DNA of 64,000 bases from Platismatia glauca. Its lineage: Eukaryota > Ascomycota > Lecanoromycetes > Lecanorales > Parmeliaceae. The notes beneath the pieces were generated by a model. The model was not told the DNA's origin and searched no databases. It worked only from the letters and a program-made list of their open reading frames with translations. The stretch lies in assembly GCA_963556305.1 (NCBI GenBank), contig OY745769.1:1612001-1676000 (forward strand). Direction: 5' to 3'. The translations under genes were made by a program, and so were the position numbers. Positions 22,745 to 34,170 of the stretch are shown piece after piece. Numbering within the stretch: position 1 is the stretch's first letter; every line of letters begins with the position of its first letter.

Positions 22745-22975
22745 GGAGGTCGGCACCGAAGTTTCTGGACAACGCTTTTACTAGCCCCAATCCTGCTGTC
22801 GGAAGACAACTCGCAACTTCCAGGAGCGCGTTTCCATTCATAAGCAGTGGTGCCAGCATCGAGCCCCGGATTGCGCCTGGACGAGGTGCATTCTCGATGC
22901 ACTTCTAGGTGCAGTGGGCGTTATCCAAACAGTTGGCGCAGAAGTCTTGGCGTAAAAGTCTCGGTGCCGACCTCC
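22745..22975. repeat. Inverted repeat pair, 15-bp perfect arms
   Basis: GGAGGTCGGCACCGA at 22745-22759 is matched by its exact reverse complement at 22961-22975. Short imperfect similarity continues on both sides. The 201-bp spacer contains a small hairpin (GTGCATTCTCGATGCAC). This could be the ends of a decayed miniature element, but I see no clean target-site duplication. Confidence 0.5.
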
Positions 22976-23560
22976 GTGGACCGTACGAGTACTGGGCGTT
23001 TAGTTGCAGCAGCCAGCAGACTGATCACGGAGTAGCTCTGCAGCCAATATCTGGACACTTTCGACCATCTGACATGGCGGAGGCGTAGGCCCGCAGCCGT
23101 GCACAGCGGGAAGCGCTGTATTGCAGGTGACTGGAGATGATTCGTTGGTCCCAGTCAGTGGTTCGATCAACCCGAACGCGCATACAGATTCCCGGGAGAA
23201 AGGTGAAAGTGTTGCTCATCTGGCCTTTTGCCTCGCAGGCTAGAACATGCGATCCGTATCCACCCGGGAGTTGATGTACACGTTGTTGTAAAGGTCGAAT
23301 GATGATGAGGGAGAGGGAAAGAATGACCGTTTCAGGGAAATATCCGTTCAAGAAGTTCAATATCAGCCCTACAGGGCGCTCGGCAAGATGCATGCATAAG
23401 GTAAAGTACATCATCATTCGGGAATTCGCCATCGCCATTATTGTTTGGCGGCTATTTTCATTCACATTATCAAGCAATTGACACACTCACTTCCTTACTC
23501 TTCTCGTGGATGAAGTCTTGTCCCATTGCCGACATGATATAGAATTCCCTTTTCACCATT

Positions 23561-23594
23561 TCTTCCGTCTTCCGTCTTCCGTCTTCCGTCTTCA
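23561..23594. repeat. 7-bp tandem repeat (TTCCGTC)n
   Basis: About four and a half copies of TTCCGTC in the probable promoter or 5' UTR of the reductase gene. Confidence 0.9.
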
Positions 23595-23837
23595 CTCTTC
23601 GCAGACGTCGTGTCTCATACTAATGCACCCCGCATTCTCTTCCTCTGGTCCACCGGCCTACGCGACTATCCGATCAAATCGTTCTCAATAACCCCTGTGA
23701 ATCGAGGTACGCATGGTCATAGCTCCGCTTTCTATAAAGTGACCGTCTCCACCGATTTCATAGGCATTGCTGACCGTCATACTCGATTCTATCCAGTCCT
23801 CCGCCATCTACACCGTCCTACCACCTACTCCTTCACA

Positions 23838-25803
23838 ATGCCTCATCCACAAAGCAATCAGCATACCTGTCTGTCCGCATCTTCTACATGTCATCCGCAC
23901 GACCCTATACCTCACGAACCAATCGCTATACCTCGACGCTCGACAAGCTCAGTCATTGAGCCATCACCTGAGTCAGCATTGTCAAAGTCCTCCGAATACA
24001 CATCTGGCTCGGAGTATGAGTCACCTGGGACGCCTGCAACAGACCCTCATCTCGACGAAGCAATTGACCCGCCAAAGGATGACGAGACTTCTGTCGTCCC
24101 TCCGAACACATCACGAAAGAGACGCGCTTCAACAATACTCATATCGCAAAGTCCAGAAGATGTGCGACGGATATTGTCACCTGAAAAAGGAGCGGAGACT
24201 ACAGAATTAGAGAGGGTCTGCTGCGGAGGCGGCTGCTGTTTCTTGAAGACTTTGGCGGAAGATCCAGCGACCAAATCGGGTTCCCCGGTGGTAATCCCAG
24301 AAAACGATGCCTTCCAGACTCTCTGTCTTCGACTCGGCCCTCTCAGCCTCGATAGTGAATTGACCAATCTTGTTGATCTTCCTGCGGAGACAATATCGTT
24401 CGAAAAGCTGTTTGCAGGAGCGTCCCCAGTCCAGTCAACAGTACAGAAGCATCCTCCAAAATTCGTTACTCCACACCCCCCATACGAGGTTTACTCAGCC
24501 AGGGTTCACCACGCAAGGGAGTTGACCAAGCCCGGAGCGGAAAAGCGAACCTATCATTATGATCTCGATGTCACGGATTATCCAGCTGAAAGTGGGAATG
24601 TCGACTTTGTGGTTGGTGGTGCCGTGGGTGTACAAGCACCAAATCCAGATGACATAGTGGACGAAGTCTTTGACCTACTCAACGTCCCTGGGTACGCCCG
24701 AGACAAGCCCGTTTTGATGAAGACTAGCACAGGGCGGTGGCCGACTATTTGGGGTGACGAGAAGCCCAGAGAGCTAGTCACTACCAGGCGAGAAATCCTG
24801 ACTTGGTGTTCTGACGTTCAGAGTTACCCGCCAACCAAGCCACTCCTTCGTCTGCTCGCGGAATACGCTACAGCTCCCAACGAGAAGAAGATCCTCCTCT
24901 ACCTTTCCTCTGCCCAGGGCCAAGCAGCCTTCTGCGACCTCCGCACAGGCCCTCATATCACGATCGCTCAGCTGCTCAATGCCTTCCCGTCGTCCCACCC
25001 GCCGCTACCTCACCTTCTTTCTGTTCTCAACACCCTTATGCCACGCTTCTACTCGCTCAGCCAGGACCCACAGTCTTCCTGTACCCGTGAGGGCACCAAC
25101 TGTCGCCGCCTGATCGAGATCGCCGTCACAGTACACGAGACACCCAATTGGCGTGGCGGACCTCGCACTGGTGTCGGCTCTGGTTTCCTTGAGCGCCTGG
25201 CGAAGAAGGTCCAGGAAGCTGAGAAACAAGGTATCAAAGCTACAGACCTCGATCTTCGCGTGCCCATGTTCCGCGGTCTGATGGCCAACCCTCTGGCGCG
25301 CGAGTTTGTGACCGATGGGCCTATGCTTCTCATCGGAGCAGGCGTTGGTGTAGCACCATTCCGAGGCTTCGTGCAACGGCGTCTCAAATCCGCCAACTGC
25401 GCTAACAAGGTCTGGGTCTTGCAGGGCGTACGGGATAGCCTGTTAGATGAGCTATACAGCGGCGAGTGGGGCGTTGAAGAAGAGAAGGTCAAAAAGGTTG
25501 TACAAAGCCGACGGGGTGAGGGACGCTATGTGCAAGAGGAGGTGAGACATCAGGCAGATCTGGTGTGGTTCATCATCAATGCCTTGGACGGACGGGTGTT
25601 TGTTTGCGGAAGCTCTAAGGGTATGGGAGAAGGGGTCGAGAGGGCGCTAGTTGATGTGGCTATGGATAAAGGGAACCTGAGACGAGAGGAAGCGGAAGAG
25701 TTCTGGGTGAAGAAAAAGGATGGTGGTCAGTATATTGCTGTAAGTGAACTCCACGCCCGTGTGGAGGCACGGGTCGCTAATTAAAACGCAGGAGACTTGG
25801 TAA
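23838..25803 (+). CDS. FAD/NADPH oxidoreductase (CPR-like FAD module without flavodoxin)
   Basis: Exons 23838-25739 and 25792-25803 (intron 52 nt, GTAAGT...CGCAG) give 637 residues. The start is the first ATG in a strong context (CACAATG). The C-terminal 400 residues resemble the FAD-binding and NADPH-binding halves of cytochrome P450, methionine synthase or sulfite reductases: FAD site PRFYSLSQDP (about 400), NADPH site IGAGVGVAPFRGF (about 497), WVLQGVRD, and VFVCGSSKGMGEGVERAL. Splicing the last four codons creates the terminus YIAETW, the aromatic end that stacks on FAD in this family. The FMN-binding flavodoxin domain is absent. The first 120 residues are Ser/Thr/Pro-rich, followed by a CCGGGCC motif (about 130). 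It should move electrons from NADPH to an unknown partner. Confidence 0.82.
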
Positions 25804-27169
25804 GAGCATCACTGCTGCACGGAATCCTAGATCACGACGGCTGTATAATCAAGACGACACGGGATTTATGATGGGGCTCGGGCATTGCGCGCGGATAGAT
25901 GCACTCGGCGCAGTTTTAGATCCGCGTGTTCTTACACTATGGCTCACGCCGTGTTTTTCACATGATGCATCGGCGTTCGTTCCTGCGATTGGGACGGCTA
26001 GCGATCGTTTATATGTACCATAGATGGGCATAGCGTGCGTCGAAAACCTCTGAGCTAGATCATCTACAAACATATCCACCCGTCCCTCCTCCGTCCCTGT
26101 CCCATCTACTTCACATTCGCCACAGTCACCTCCTATCCCCGCCGGCGGCGGCAGTCCAACCGCGGACGAGAGGACGCATCCCGTACCGTCCATCGGACAC
26201 GAGCCCCCCCCGTTCCACGCCCGAGACGGGCAGGACTGGCGGGAGCACGGTTCCATGACGGAGGGAGGCTTATTTTCTCTGCGTCTGACGGGGGCGGCGG
26301 GAGGAGGTTGTGTTTGCTGTCTGTGCGGCGGCATCTGTTTCGGAAACGTTTGGACGGTGGCGCGGGGTGAGGGGGTGGGTGTGGAGGGGGTGGGGGGGGT
26401 GGGTTGTGGCGGGAGGGGAAGCGGGCTGGGGTTGGATGGTTGGGATGGTGGGCGGTGGACTCTGCTGTGTGTGGTTGTTGGGTGGTGTTGAGGGGTGAAT
26501 GGGCGGGGAGGGTTAGGGTGAGTAGGTAGGTAGGTAGGTAGGTAGGTAGGTAGATAGGTAGGAAGGTACTTGATGCACCGGCTCGTGTGCACGGGTCGTT
26601 CGGCTTTGAGCGAAGAGGAGAGCGGCGCTGGTAGTGGAGTAGGTAGATGGAGAGAACGGGGGTGCAAATGTCACGGGATGAAAGGGGGCCTGGCTCGGTT
26701 CGGTTTGGGTGATTTGATAAGTCTCCATCTAACAAATCTTAATCTATCGTCTAGATTCTCCTCTAGCAAGAACGAACAGTCTCCGACACATCACCGCCAA
26801 AGCTCAAGCGCGAGCAATCCTCCACCTCTCCTCTCTCCCTTCGCCTCAATCCCCTGGCTCGTCGTCTCGCCCAAGCTCGCGCGGCAGTAGCAGTGTCCTC
26901 CAAAACGCCAAAGCATTCCTTCCAATCGTAGCAAAACAGTCGTCCCAATCCATCACTTCACCCAAATATTTCATCCGTTCCCCGACCGATCCATCGATCG
27001 ATCCACCCACCCATCAAGCCGGCCAGCAAACCATCCATTCCGATCCTAAGCGGTGCGTGGAGAAGCAGCGGGTCCTGCCCGCGCCTTCGACCGTCCCCGT
27101 CCGTGCCGTCGTCGTGGTAAATGATATCGTACAAACCCCTCCGAGCCCACCAGGTCGGGGATGTGCCTT
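25804..27169. other. Intergenic, 1.4 kb, with (TAGG)n tract
   Basis: No supportable gene. Long frames on both strands (25849-26735 minus, 26255-26498 plus) are low-complexity products of skewed DNA: the plus strand is C-rich to about 26330 and G-rich to about 26520. The minus-strand frames mostly translate the TAGG microsatellite and poly-pyrimidine tracts. Confidence 0.45.
26521..26563. repeat. Tetranucleotide microsatellite (TAGG)n
   Basis: About nine consecutive TAGG/GTAG units with one TAGA interruption near 26552. Confidence 0.95.
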
Positions 27170-27610
27170 TTACCCCTTGACCTCCATGACCGGGGCCAGC
27201 GCGCTGTCCAGGCCGCCCTCGGACGAGAACCCGTACGATTCGTAGTCGGGGCTCATGACCTCGGTGTGGAGGTCCGTGTCCGTCGTTCCGGACGTGGCGG
27301 TCTCGTCGGTCGACTCTGCGGCCGGCGACGCCGACGTGGAGATGGCGGCACTGGAGGAGCTTTGGCGCTTGAAGAAGTTGAGGATGCGGGGGAGGAGGAG
27401 GCTGGCTCCGGGCTCGAAGCCGATGTCTAGGTCCTCGATGGCTTTGTCGGCGCTGCCGTTGGAGAGTTCTGACAGGTCGGAGTAGTCGGAGCCACGGCGG
27501 TGGTGGAGGCGGCCGGTGATCTCGCCATTCTTGAACGCGAGGGGGGCGGCGTGGGTGGTGGAGAGGAGGGAAATAGCGGCTACGGTGATAGCTGCTGAGG
27601 AGATCTTCAT
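27170..27610 (-). CDS. Small secreted protein with Kex2-type sites
   Basis: A 146-residue protein from ATG 27610. The N-terminus is a classic signal peptide (MKISSAAITVAAISLLSTTH, cleavage probably after HAA). The mature part is polar and rich in Ser, Thr, Asp and Glu. Two dibasic sites, HHRR (about 39) and FFKR (about 81), fit Kex2 cleavage. No cysteine is seen, so it is not a typical disulfide-rich effector, and there is no obvious domain or GPI signal. It could be a propeptide releasing one or two short peptides, or a cell-wall or effector-like protein. It stands alone in a gene-poor stretch. Function unknown. Confidence 0.68.
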   Translation of the reverse strand: MKISSAAITVAAISLLSTTHAAPLAFKNGEITGRLHHRRGSDYSDLSELSNGSADKAIEDLDIGFEPGASLLLPRILNFFKRQSSSSAAISTSASPAAESTDETATSGTTDTDLHTEVMSPDYESYGFSSEGGLDSALAPVMEVKG

Positions 27611-29856
27611 GTTGATGTTGATCGGAGATGTTGATTGGTGGTGCTGGTAGATGTCGGTCGGTAGTGCTGAATGTTTGATGACTGATGTCGAGGGCAGAGG
27701 GTATACGAGGACGCTTTGAAGGTATTGAGTAGGGAGTACGGATATAATTGCTATTGTTTTTGATTGTAGTTACCTCGAATAAGGTTCTAGATGATCTTGG
27801 ATGCTATGGAGAATTTTATGGGGATAGGTGTGGGGAAGAAGCTGAGTATTTGTACTCGCAAGGACATGAGACAATATTGGAGCTAACCATGACGCTGATC
27901 ATGGCGATCGAAATCGTGGCGATTGAAATCATGCGGTTGAAACAAACACCGTAAAGGAAGCGCCACCAAACCATTGCGAGCATGTATGACGAGCCAGGTC
28001 AGGCAGGGAATGACGATCGAAGCGGCGCCTAACCTATTGAAACAAGATGCATGAAGCGACCAAAGGCAAGGCAAGTCAGTCGACGAGCTAAGTCTTTCGA
28101 TTTGAAACGCACAAGAGACGGTATGCTGAAGGCAATAGATAGGATTTACCTCCGCATCGTGGGGGATTCTGGGGTTGCCGCCCACTCAATCTGCAGCGTG
28201 GGGCCAAAAAACCCCCTATGATCACACGGATGGTGGGATATTTCATGGATGCGCGCGATCGTCAGGGACAAAGGGACTGATCGAGGGAATACTGAGGCAA
28301 ATGTGGCAAGTGAAACGCGGTTCGCTTTCTTATCTGGTGCGGCTATCGCTTGAGTGGCAATGGTGGCACATAAGCCCTTGCCTCCTGAGGTGTTCTGTAC
28401 CTATCACGCTGTGTGTAGTGGGTAGGAATGACGATGGTCGGTCAAGGTGGATTTCTGGCCTGCTGATCGACCTTTGCTCTGCCGATGACCCGTTAAAGCC
28501 TCTCCAATGCCTTTTGCTGAGTGCGACTGAGGTCCGCGCTTGCCTTGCCGGTCACTTCACTTCTCCACGAAGGACGGCGTGACTGGTAAAGCTCACAGAG
28601 AACTCTTCCGTCCCATCAGCTCATATCCCTTGCGTGGTTTTGCGGCTCCTAATAAGTCTAATCTCAGGTAAGCTCAACTCCATCGCGTCGGTATACTGTT
28701 TCAGGCATCTGGATCGTGGAGAATATATTGGCTGTCAAAGGCTCGGATCTCTGTACAGCAGACTATACCAAAGGAAAATTTCTTCTCACGTGGTTGTAAG
28801 TAGTGCGTGGATGCTCATCCAGATCCTTGTAAAGCTCGTGTTGGCTAGGATTTTGGAAGCGTTTGCTGAGTGATGCTTTAGCAGCTTTCTTGGATGCGAT
28901 GCTCGATACTGTTTCGTGCACAGGATCGTAGGATTGTAGGAAGGACGACCTAAGGAAAAGGCTCCTCGTCTCACATGAGCTCGTAAAGTGGATGCAGTGC
29001 TCCAAGTGACCTTTAATTTGATATGTCATTCCAGCGCAGCTGACGACGGCTTTTTCATATCGTGGGTCACGAAGAGTAGATGCTGACATTCGGACAACGA
29101 GCCTGCCGTGATTGCGAGCGAGCAACAGCAATTTCAAAGGTCATACAATCCTTTAGACATCAGGCAGTGGTGTTCCTCGCTACTCTTGGTCATTAGCAGT
29201 GTATGATCACCTGTCTGTAGTGGCTTTCGCCATTCGATATGGTCGGGTTTTCTTGGTGTGTTCCCCGGGGGCCACAGGGTAAACTCGAGATTTCAGATCG
29301 GTCGATGAGAATTGAAGGGGCTTTATACACTTAAGATCTAGCAACAAGCAGAACGAGTTTCACACTGCATAATGCACTAGCAGTTCGATAGAGTAGTGTT
29401 TATGCTTTGAGGGATATGCACCTTAGGTTTGCACAAGCACGGTGTGCAATCTGGCTCTCGTGCAAATTGTCTCGGCAGCTTGAGAGGCAAGACAGTCAGA
29501 TTTTGTGAGCTAAAGTGGATCAGGCTCAACCGACGCTGGCGAATGCTTTGCTCCCTGAGGCGCCAGGCGATGCAACTGAAACGTCTCGTGGCCGATTTGA
29601 GGCCTCCTGGAGCAAATGCAAAGTCAAACAGTGCATCCAGTTCAGACCAACAGTACGGAGAATGTGGCAACTGACTGGTTTGACCCCCAAACTCGGTGCT
29701 GTACACATCACGAAAGTGGGTTATCTGTAGGTCTAGACCACTGGAATAGCTGCCAAATTTGCTCGCCGCCTAGGGAGTTCTGCCGCTCCCTCACTTGAAG
29801 GCGAAGCGAAGAATATCTGGTGAGAGAAGACGCTCTAAGTTCTTGTAAATTTGATG
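27611..29856. other. Intergenic, 2.2 kb
   Basis: No supportable gene. The most protein-like frame is minus 29089-28763 (108 codons from an ATG), with no domain and no conserved pattern I recognise. The stretch holds the promoter of the secreted-protein gene and the 3' end of DBP9. Confidence 0.4.
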
Positions 29857-31952
29857 CTAACGTCTTCCCCTTGCATTGAAAGTTTTCAAAGGATCTGACC
29901 TCCGTCCGGCAGGCTTGTTGCCTTTCCCTTTTGAACGATTCTGCATTCTCGCTTTCCTGATCCTATTGTCGGTAGCCTTCCTCAAACCAACGAAGCCAAT
30001 GTCTTCTCCTGCTATGCCTTTCTTGCCATTGCTTGGCATGAGATACTCTGGGACGTGCCTAAGATGGGGCTGGATTCTCGCTGCTCTGAGTTCACCGTCG
30101 TGCCTCACATGACGCAAGTCCTCCGGATTCTCCTCGAAATGCCTCTTCAGCTTCTCACTCTTCAAAAGCTCCTGCCTGAGCTCTCGGGTCCGTGCCTCTC
30201 GGATGGCAATCCGCGTGACTGCTCGTAAAGCGTCGTTCATACGGTAGCGGAAAGATTCTACCTGCTTCATATCGAAGTGGTACTCCTTCACCTCCTTGCC
30301 TTTCTTCTGTTGAACTTTCCTAATGTTTTCTAACACTTCTTCATCGTGTTGTGCACTGGGGAGGGTAGTTGGTTTGTGCTTATGATAGTGTTCTGCAGGC
30401 ACAACGAATGATAGCGCCATTCCGGTTTTCCCGGCCCGTGCGGTCCTTCCGATGCGATGCGTATACGACTTTGACGACGTGGGCAGATCGAAGTTAAGAA
30501 CGCAAGCTATATTTTGGAAATCTATACCACGCGATACGCCATACTCTTTACTTCTCCTACTTTTCTTTCGTTGCTTCTTCGGCGGGTCGGTAGGCTTTGC
30601 GTAATCAGATGCTGCGTCATCGTCGATATGAGCATTATCTAAAGTTTTTGACGAACGATATTCATCATGGATGAGGTCGTCATCGCTATGAGACGTAGTT
30701 GGTCCACGATCATTGATTTTGAGCTTTCCGGACTGAAGCTCTTCTTGGACGTCCAAGACTTCATGTTCATCGGAAGCTATGATTATGTCATAGACATTCT
30801 TGTTGAACTCTTCAACAATATGAAGACGTGAATTAACGGGTAATTCTGAGTTGAGAACACAGCTCTTGATCCCGAACTGCTCGAAGAATAGCTTCAAGCG
30901 ATAACATCGGTCAATATCGGCGACGAAGATAATACACTTTCCTTTGATCAACTTCAATTTAAAGATCACGTATGCTAAAAGAAATTTTTCGTCCTCGGCA
31001 CATCTGTAGGATATATAATTTAGCAGGTGTAGGAGTTTTGCAACGATGGAGCCTCAAGAGCGTACCTGACCGTATATTGACTGATGCCCCCACTGTCTTC
31101 CTTTGTCTCTTGAAAATCCAAGACTGCTGGATTTCGGCAGAAGAGACCTTTCAGAGCGTCGATTTCGGTACTCAGGGTTGCGCTCATCAGGATTGTTTGG
31201 ACCCCTTGGGGCACTGCCTCAGCAATCATTTGCAGATCCTCATCGTGGCCGTATGAGAGGATCAAGTCCGCCTCATCTATCACTAGGTATGCGAGTTTCT
31301 CGACCGAAAACGCTGAGTTTTTTAGATAAAGAGATGCACGAGCAGGCGTAGCAACGATGATGTTTGGGGCTTCAGCGAGAAGCGACCGCTGCACACTTTC
31401 AGGTATTTTCTTTTTGGTAGCGTTGAGAGGATTGAGATTGACGGCTCGAATGTCCTGGGAACAAAAAGCTGAGAAAGTCGAGACTGCATCGGAGACCTGC
31501 TTGGCAAGCTCATGGGTGGGCACTAGGATGAGGGCAGATGTAGCTTTGTAGGGACCGCGGGTCTGACCATAAGTTTAGCTGTGTAAACATTTGAAAATAT
31601 GAAGGATCACGAAGGATCACAGACTGATATTTTCTGCAGTATTAATTGTAGGATGGGAAGGATGTATGCAGCAGTCTTGCCTGAGCCGGTCTTGGAGCGA
31701 GCTGAGAGGAGTAAATCAGTCGATTTGTCTTTGTCTGAAATTCTTGATCGTCGTACCTAGTATGTCTTTACCCTCAAGAGCAAGCGGTATCGCTCTGGCT
31801 TGGACTAATGTTGGAGTAGAAAAGTTCTGCTGTGCAACAGCTTGGAGGAGCCGGGAATCTAGGCCAAGGGCGTTGAAATTGGAGAGCTTCTTGGAGGCAT
31901 CTTTCGTATCGGCAGCTGTAGGCTTATCATCCTCGTCTAGCTTACGCTTCAT
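29857..31952 (-). CDS. DBP9: ATP-dependent RNA helicase DBP9
   Basis: DEAD-box helicase for 60S ribosomal subunit assembly in the nucleolus (yeast Dbp9, human DDX56). Exons 31952-31757, 31701-31625, 31562-31066 and 31003-29857 (introns 55, 62 and 62 nt) give 638 residues. Motifs: Q-motif region NFSTPTLVQARAIPLALEGK, Walker A SKTGSGKT (about 70), VIDEAD (about 170), MSATLS, and HRIGRTARAGK in the C-terminal helicase lobe. A charged insert in the second lobe and a Lys/Arg-rich C-terminus (nuclear/nucleolar signal, ending NARGRR) are typical of DBP9. Each junction restores expected sequence, such as DIL-ARSKTGSGKT and YTVR-CAEDEKFLL. Intron 2 has an unusual donor, GTCTGT, chosen because only phase 0 fits. 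Head to head with the gene at 32142. Confidence 0.93.
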
Positions 31953-32141
31953 GATTGCAACGGAGCTGTAATACAGAAACCTGGACTGGGACTGGATATC
32001 GTAGATTCTGAGCAAGGTTCTCGGTTGTAGGTTTCGATATTTCTCTCTCCGCATCCGCTGTAGGGCTGAATTTCGATGACTTCTCCGCCCCACCCCATAC
32101 CTGTGCCTTTTTGCCAACCATTTCACACTTTGCAAGGGCCC
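31953..32141. promoter_or_regulatory. Compact bidirectional upstream region
   Basis: Only 189 bp separates the DBP9 ATG (minus) from the chosen start of the plus-strand gene. Promoters and 5' UTRs of both must overlap here or extend into each other. I see no specific binding site I can name. Confidence 0.4.
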
Positions 32142-33839
32142 ATGACAAAGAAAAAAGCGCCGACATACGATACCAAGCCAAGTAACCCTGTTCATCCCTC
32201 ACTCTCGTCCTCCGGCAGGCCCAAAGATGCACGTTCGCTAGGGTCAAATAGTAACCCTTCAGGCAACTCTGTGAGTGATCGTATTCAACAACTTCGAATC
32301 AGCCAAGGAGTCTCACCATCACTGCTGGGAAGTCAAACTGGTCGAATATCCTCACAAACCCTGACCCCTGTGGCAGGGCCGTCTCTACCGCCGTCCTTGA
32401 GAAGCATTCTCCAGCTTCCAGATGCCCCACCACCGCGGCCTCGCCCTGGTCTACGAGTTACAGGACGGGCAAGAGGACCGGCGGGTCCGGCTCCACCGGT
32501 CAGCTGGCTGAAGAGGAGAGATGGCGTAACACGACAACAGCCGAGAAATGTACAAATGCTGCATGGAGAAACATGCGCAAAGATCGAACAGCTTCCCGGA
32601 TCCTATGTTCCGAACTATGGCAGTCTTATTCATACGGCTCTGAAGGCACTGGCCATGAATTGGGACTGGCATGTGCAGTACGACCGATATTATCTGGCTA
32701 CGATCCCAGTCCGGTATAAAGAAGCTCTGCTCTATTATATTGCTCGTTACAGCGATAGTGGCACGCACAAGGCAGGACTTGAAGTGCTATTTCTGGACGA
32801 TACAGAGCTTGAGGACGCTACAGGTGTGGACGGTCTTGCAAATTTAGATCTATCTACGTCCCTAGGTCACCCTCTTAAGCTGAAACAGCTAAAGGACATT
32901 CTCGCTACCAAGAAGACAGTACCGACTGGAGAAGAGACCTCAGATGGAGTACCAGAAAGCTGGGATACACCCAATTTTCTGTCTCTACCATCGGATTTGC
33001 CCAGGTTCCATACTTTGACCCATCTGTCTCTTTCCCATCCAAATAACACGGCGACATGGAAAGGATTGCTAGACCTGGCCCCTTACCTCACTACCATCAC
33101 ACATATATCCTTAGCCTACTGGCCACCACCGACAATGTCACCGAACTCGGCCACTGCTTATCGAGAGACTCCCCAAGGGAACGTTAATTTTGGTGCAAGC
33201 AGCTTCTACAGCAGTTTCGACAACGACTGGACCGAGGTCGCTTCGATCCTGCGTCGCCTAAGTAAATCAATGTACTGCTTGAAGTGGCTCGATCTGACTG
33301 GCTGCTTTCCCTGGGTGCAAGCACTGAAACATGACCAGATAGACTGGTGTGGAGCATGGCGAGCTCTGGAGACCATTAAAATTGGACAAGGGCATATGCC
33401 TGAATGCTTTCAAGATAACGCAGCCGAAACGGCCTGGCGAGATGTCTACTGGAATAGGGTGTCGTCACCTAATCACCAAACGGCAAGTTTCACTGATAGT
33501 TCCAAGAAAAGGCAGTTGATCCAATGGGTGGACGCCGAAGGCGCAACTATGGGAGTGGAAGAAACAGTGAATAAGAAGATCGGTGAATCGATGAGGAAAG
33601 CATCAACTATTGGGGTCCAAGAGGACGAAGGTACAAGACCTGAAGGGGAAGGATTCGATGGCTGGGCGAGGGCTCCATCTGTCGCAGTCTCCGCCGGGAG
33701 CCGTTCACAAAGGATTACATTCGAGCGAGGATGGGATTCGTGGTGGATCCGCGATGCTGTTCGCCAGGTTAGAGAGGTGGAAGCGTCGGGCGATCACGCC
33801 CTGTTCCGCACAGCGGCAAACATGATGGGCACCACGTAG
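32142..33839 (+). CDS. Conserved fungal protein with leucine-rich-repeat-like segments
   Basis: A single-exon frame. I chose ATG 32142 (MTKKKAP...), giving 565 residues; an upstream in-frame ATG at 32076 would add 22. The first 120 residues are disordered and Pro/Ser-rich, with RIQQLRISQGVSPSLLG and a PPPRPRPG stretch. From about 150 on it is globular: KALAMNWDWHVQYDRYYLAT, then segments resembling irregular leucine-rich repeats (HTLTHLSLSHPNN, ITHISLAYWPPP, LKWLDLTGCFPWV) at about 300-400. The C-terminus has FERGWDSWWIRDAVRQV. No transmembrane helix or catalytic motif is visible. I do not recognise a named family with certainty; a scaffold or binding role is inference. Confidence 0.75.
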   Translation: MTKKKAPTYDTKPSNPVHPSLSSSGRPKDARSLGSNSNPSGNSVSDRIQQLRISQGVSPSLLGSQTGRISSQTLTPVAGPSLPPSLRSILQLPDAPPPRPRPGLRVTGRARGPAGPAPPVSWLKRRDGVTRQQPRNVQMLHGETCAKIEQLPGSYVPNYGSLIHTALKALAMNWDWHVQYDRYYLATIPVRYKEALLYYIARYSDSGTHKAGLEVLFLDDTELEDATGVDGLANLDLSTSLGHPLKLKQLKDILATKKTVPTGEETSDGVPESWDTPNFLSLPSDLPRFHTLTHLSLSHPNNTATWKGLLDLAPYLTTITHISLAYWPPPTMSPNSATAYRETPQGNVNFGASSFYSSFDNDWTEVASILRRLSKSMYCLKWLDLTGCFPWVQALKHDQIDWCGAWRALETIKIGQGHMPECFQDNAAETAWRDVYWNRVSSPNHQTASFTDSSKKRQLIQWVDAEGATMGVEETVNKKIGESMRKASTIGVQEDEGTRPEGEGFDGWARAPSVAVSAGSRSQRITFERGWDSWWIRDAVRQVREVEASGDHALFRTAANMMGTT

Positions 33840-34170
33840 CCAATGCATCACGACTTGAATCCATACAAGCATACTATTGCTCTGCGAGGATTCTTTCTGG
33901 GGCCAAGGTCTACCTGGTGTCGGCGCAAGATGTAGTCTGAATTCAAATAACAACCATTTGCCATTATGCAGTACCGTACGTTTCCAATCCAATGATATCT
34001 ACCCATGACTGGCGGGAAGGCGAATCCTCTCCTCCTGGTTTTCGACCCGGTCGTCGACGTCGCGGCGTCCCGCTCCACCGGCGCTGGTATCTACGTTCCG
34101 CGTCTCGACGCACGATCTCAAGGCGCCTTCGCGTCGCCGGTGCATTCGGAACCCGATTCCTTTCGGCCAC
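33840..34170. other. Intergenic
   Basis: No firm gene. A short C-ending-codon frame starts at ATG 34005 and could be a 5' exon of the weak ORF at 34171 (see that entry). Confidence 0.3.

Larger units (their letters stand above)
22244..23837. other. Intergenic, 1.6 kb, with inverted repeat and heptamer repeat
   Basis: No supportable gene. It contains a 15-bp perfect inverted repeat with arms about 200 bp apart (listed separately) and a 7-bp tandem repeat at 23561-23594, upstream of the reductase gene. The reductase frame is open from about 23610 but without an ATG until 23838, so that part is treated as 5' UTR. Confidence 0.4.

Noticed and set aside
23025..23486. 153-codon minus frame upstream of the reductase
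   Set aside because: No domain and no good start; it lies between the inverted repeat and the promoter region.
25849..26735. Long minus-strand frames rich in Pro, Thr and Tyr
   Set aside because: They mostly translate the (TAGG)n microsatellite and pyrimidine tracts, with no start context or domain.
28763..29089. 108-codon minus frame from an ATG
   Set aside because: Plausible-looking residues but no domain, no conserved pattern and no support from neighbours.
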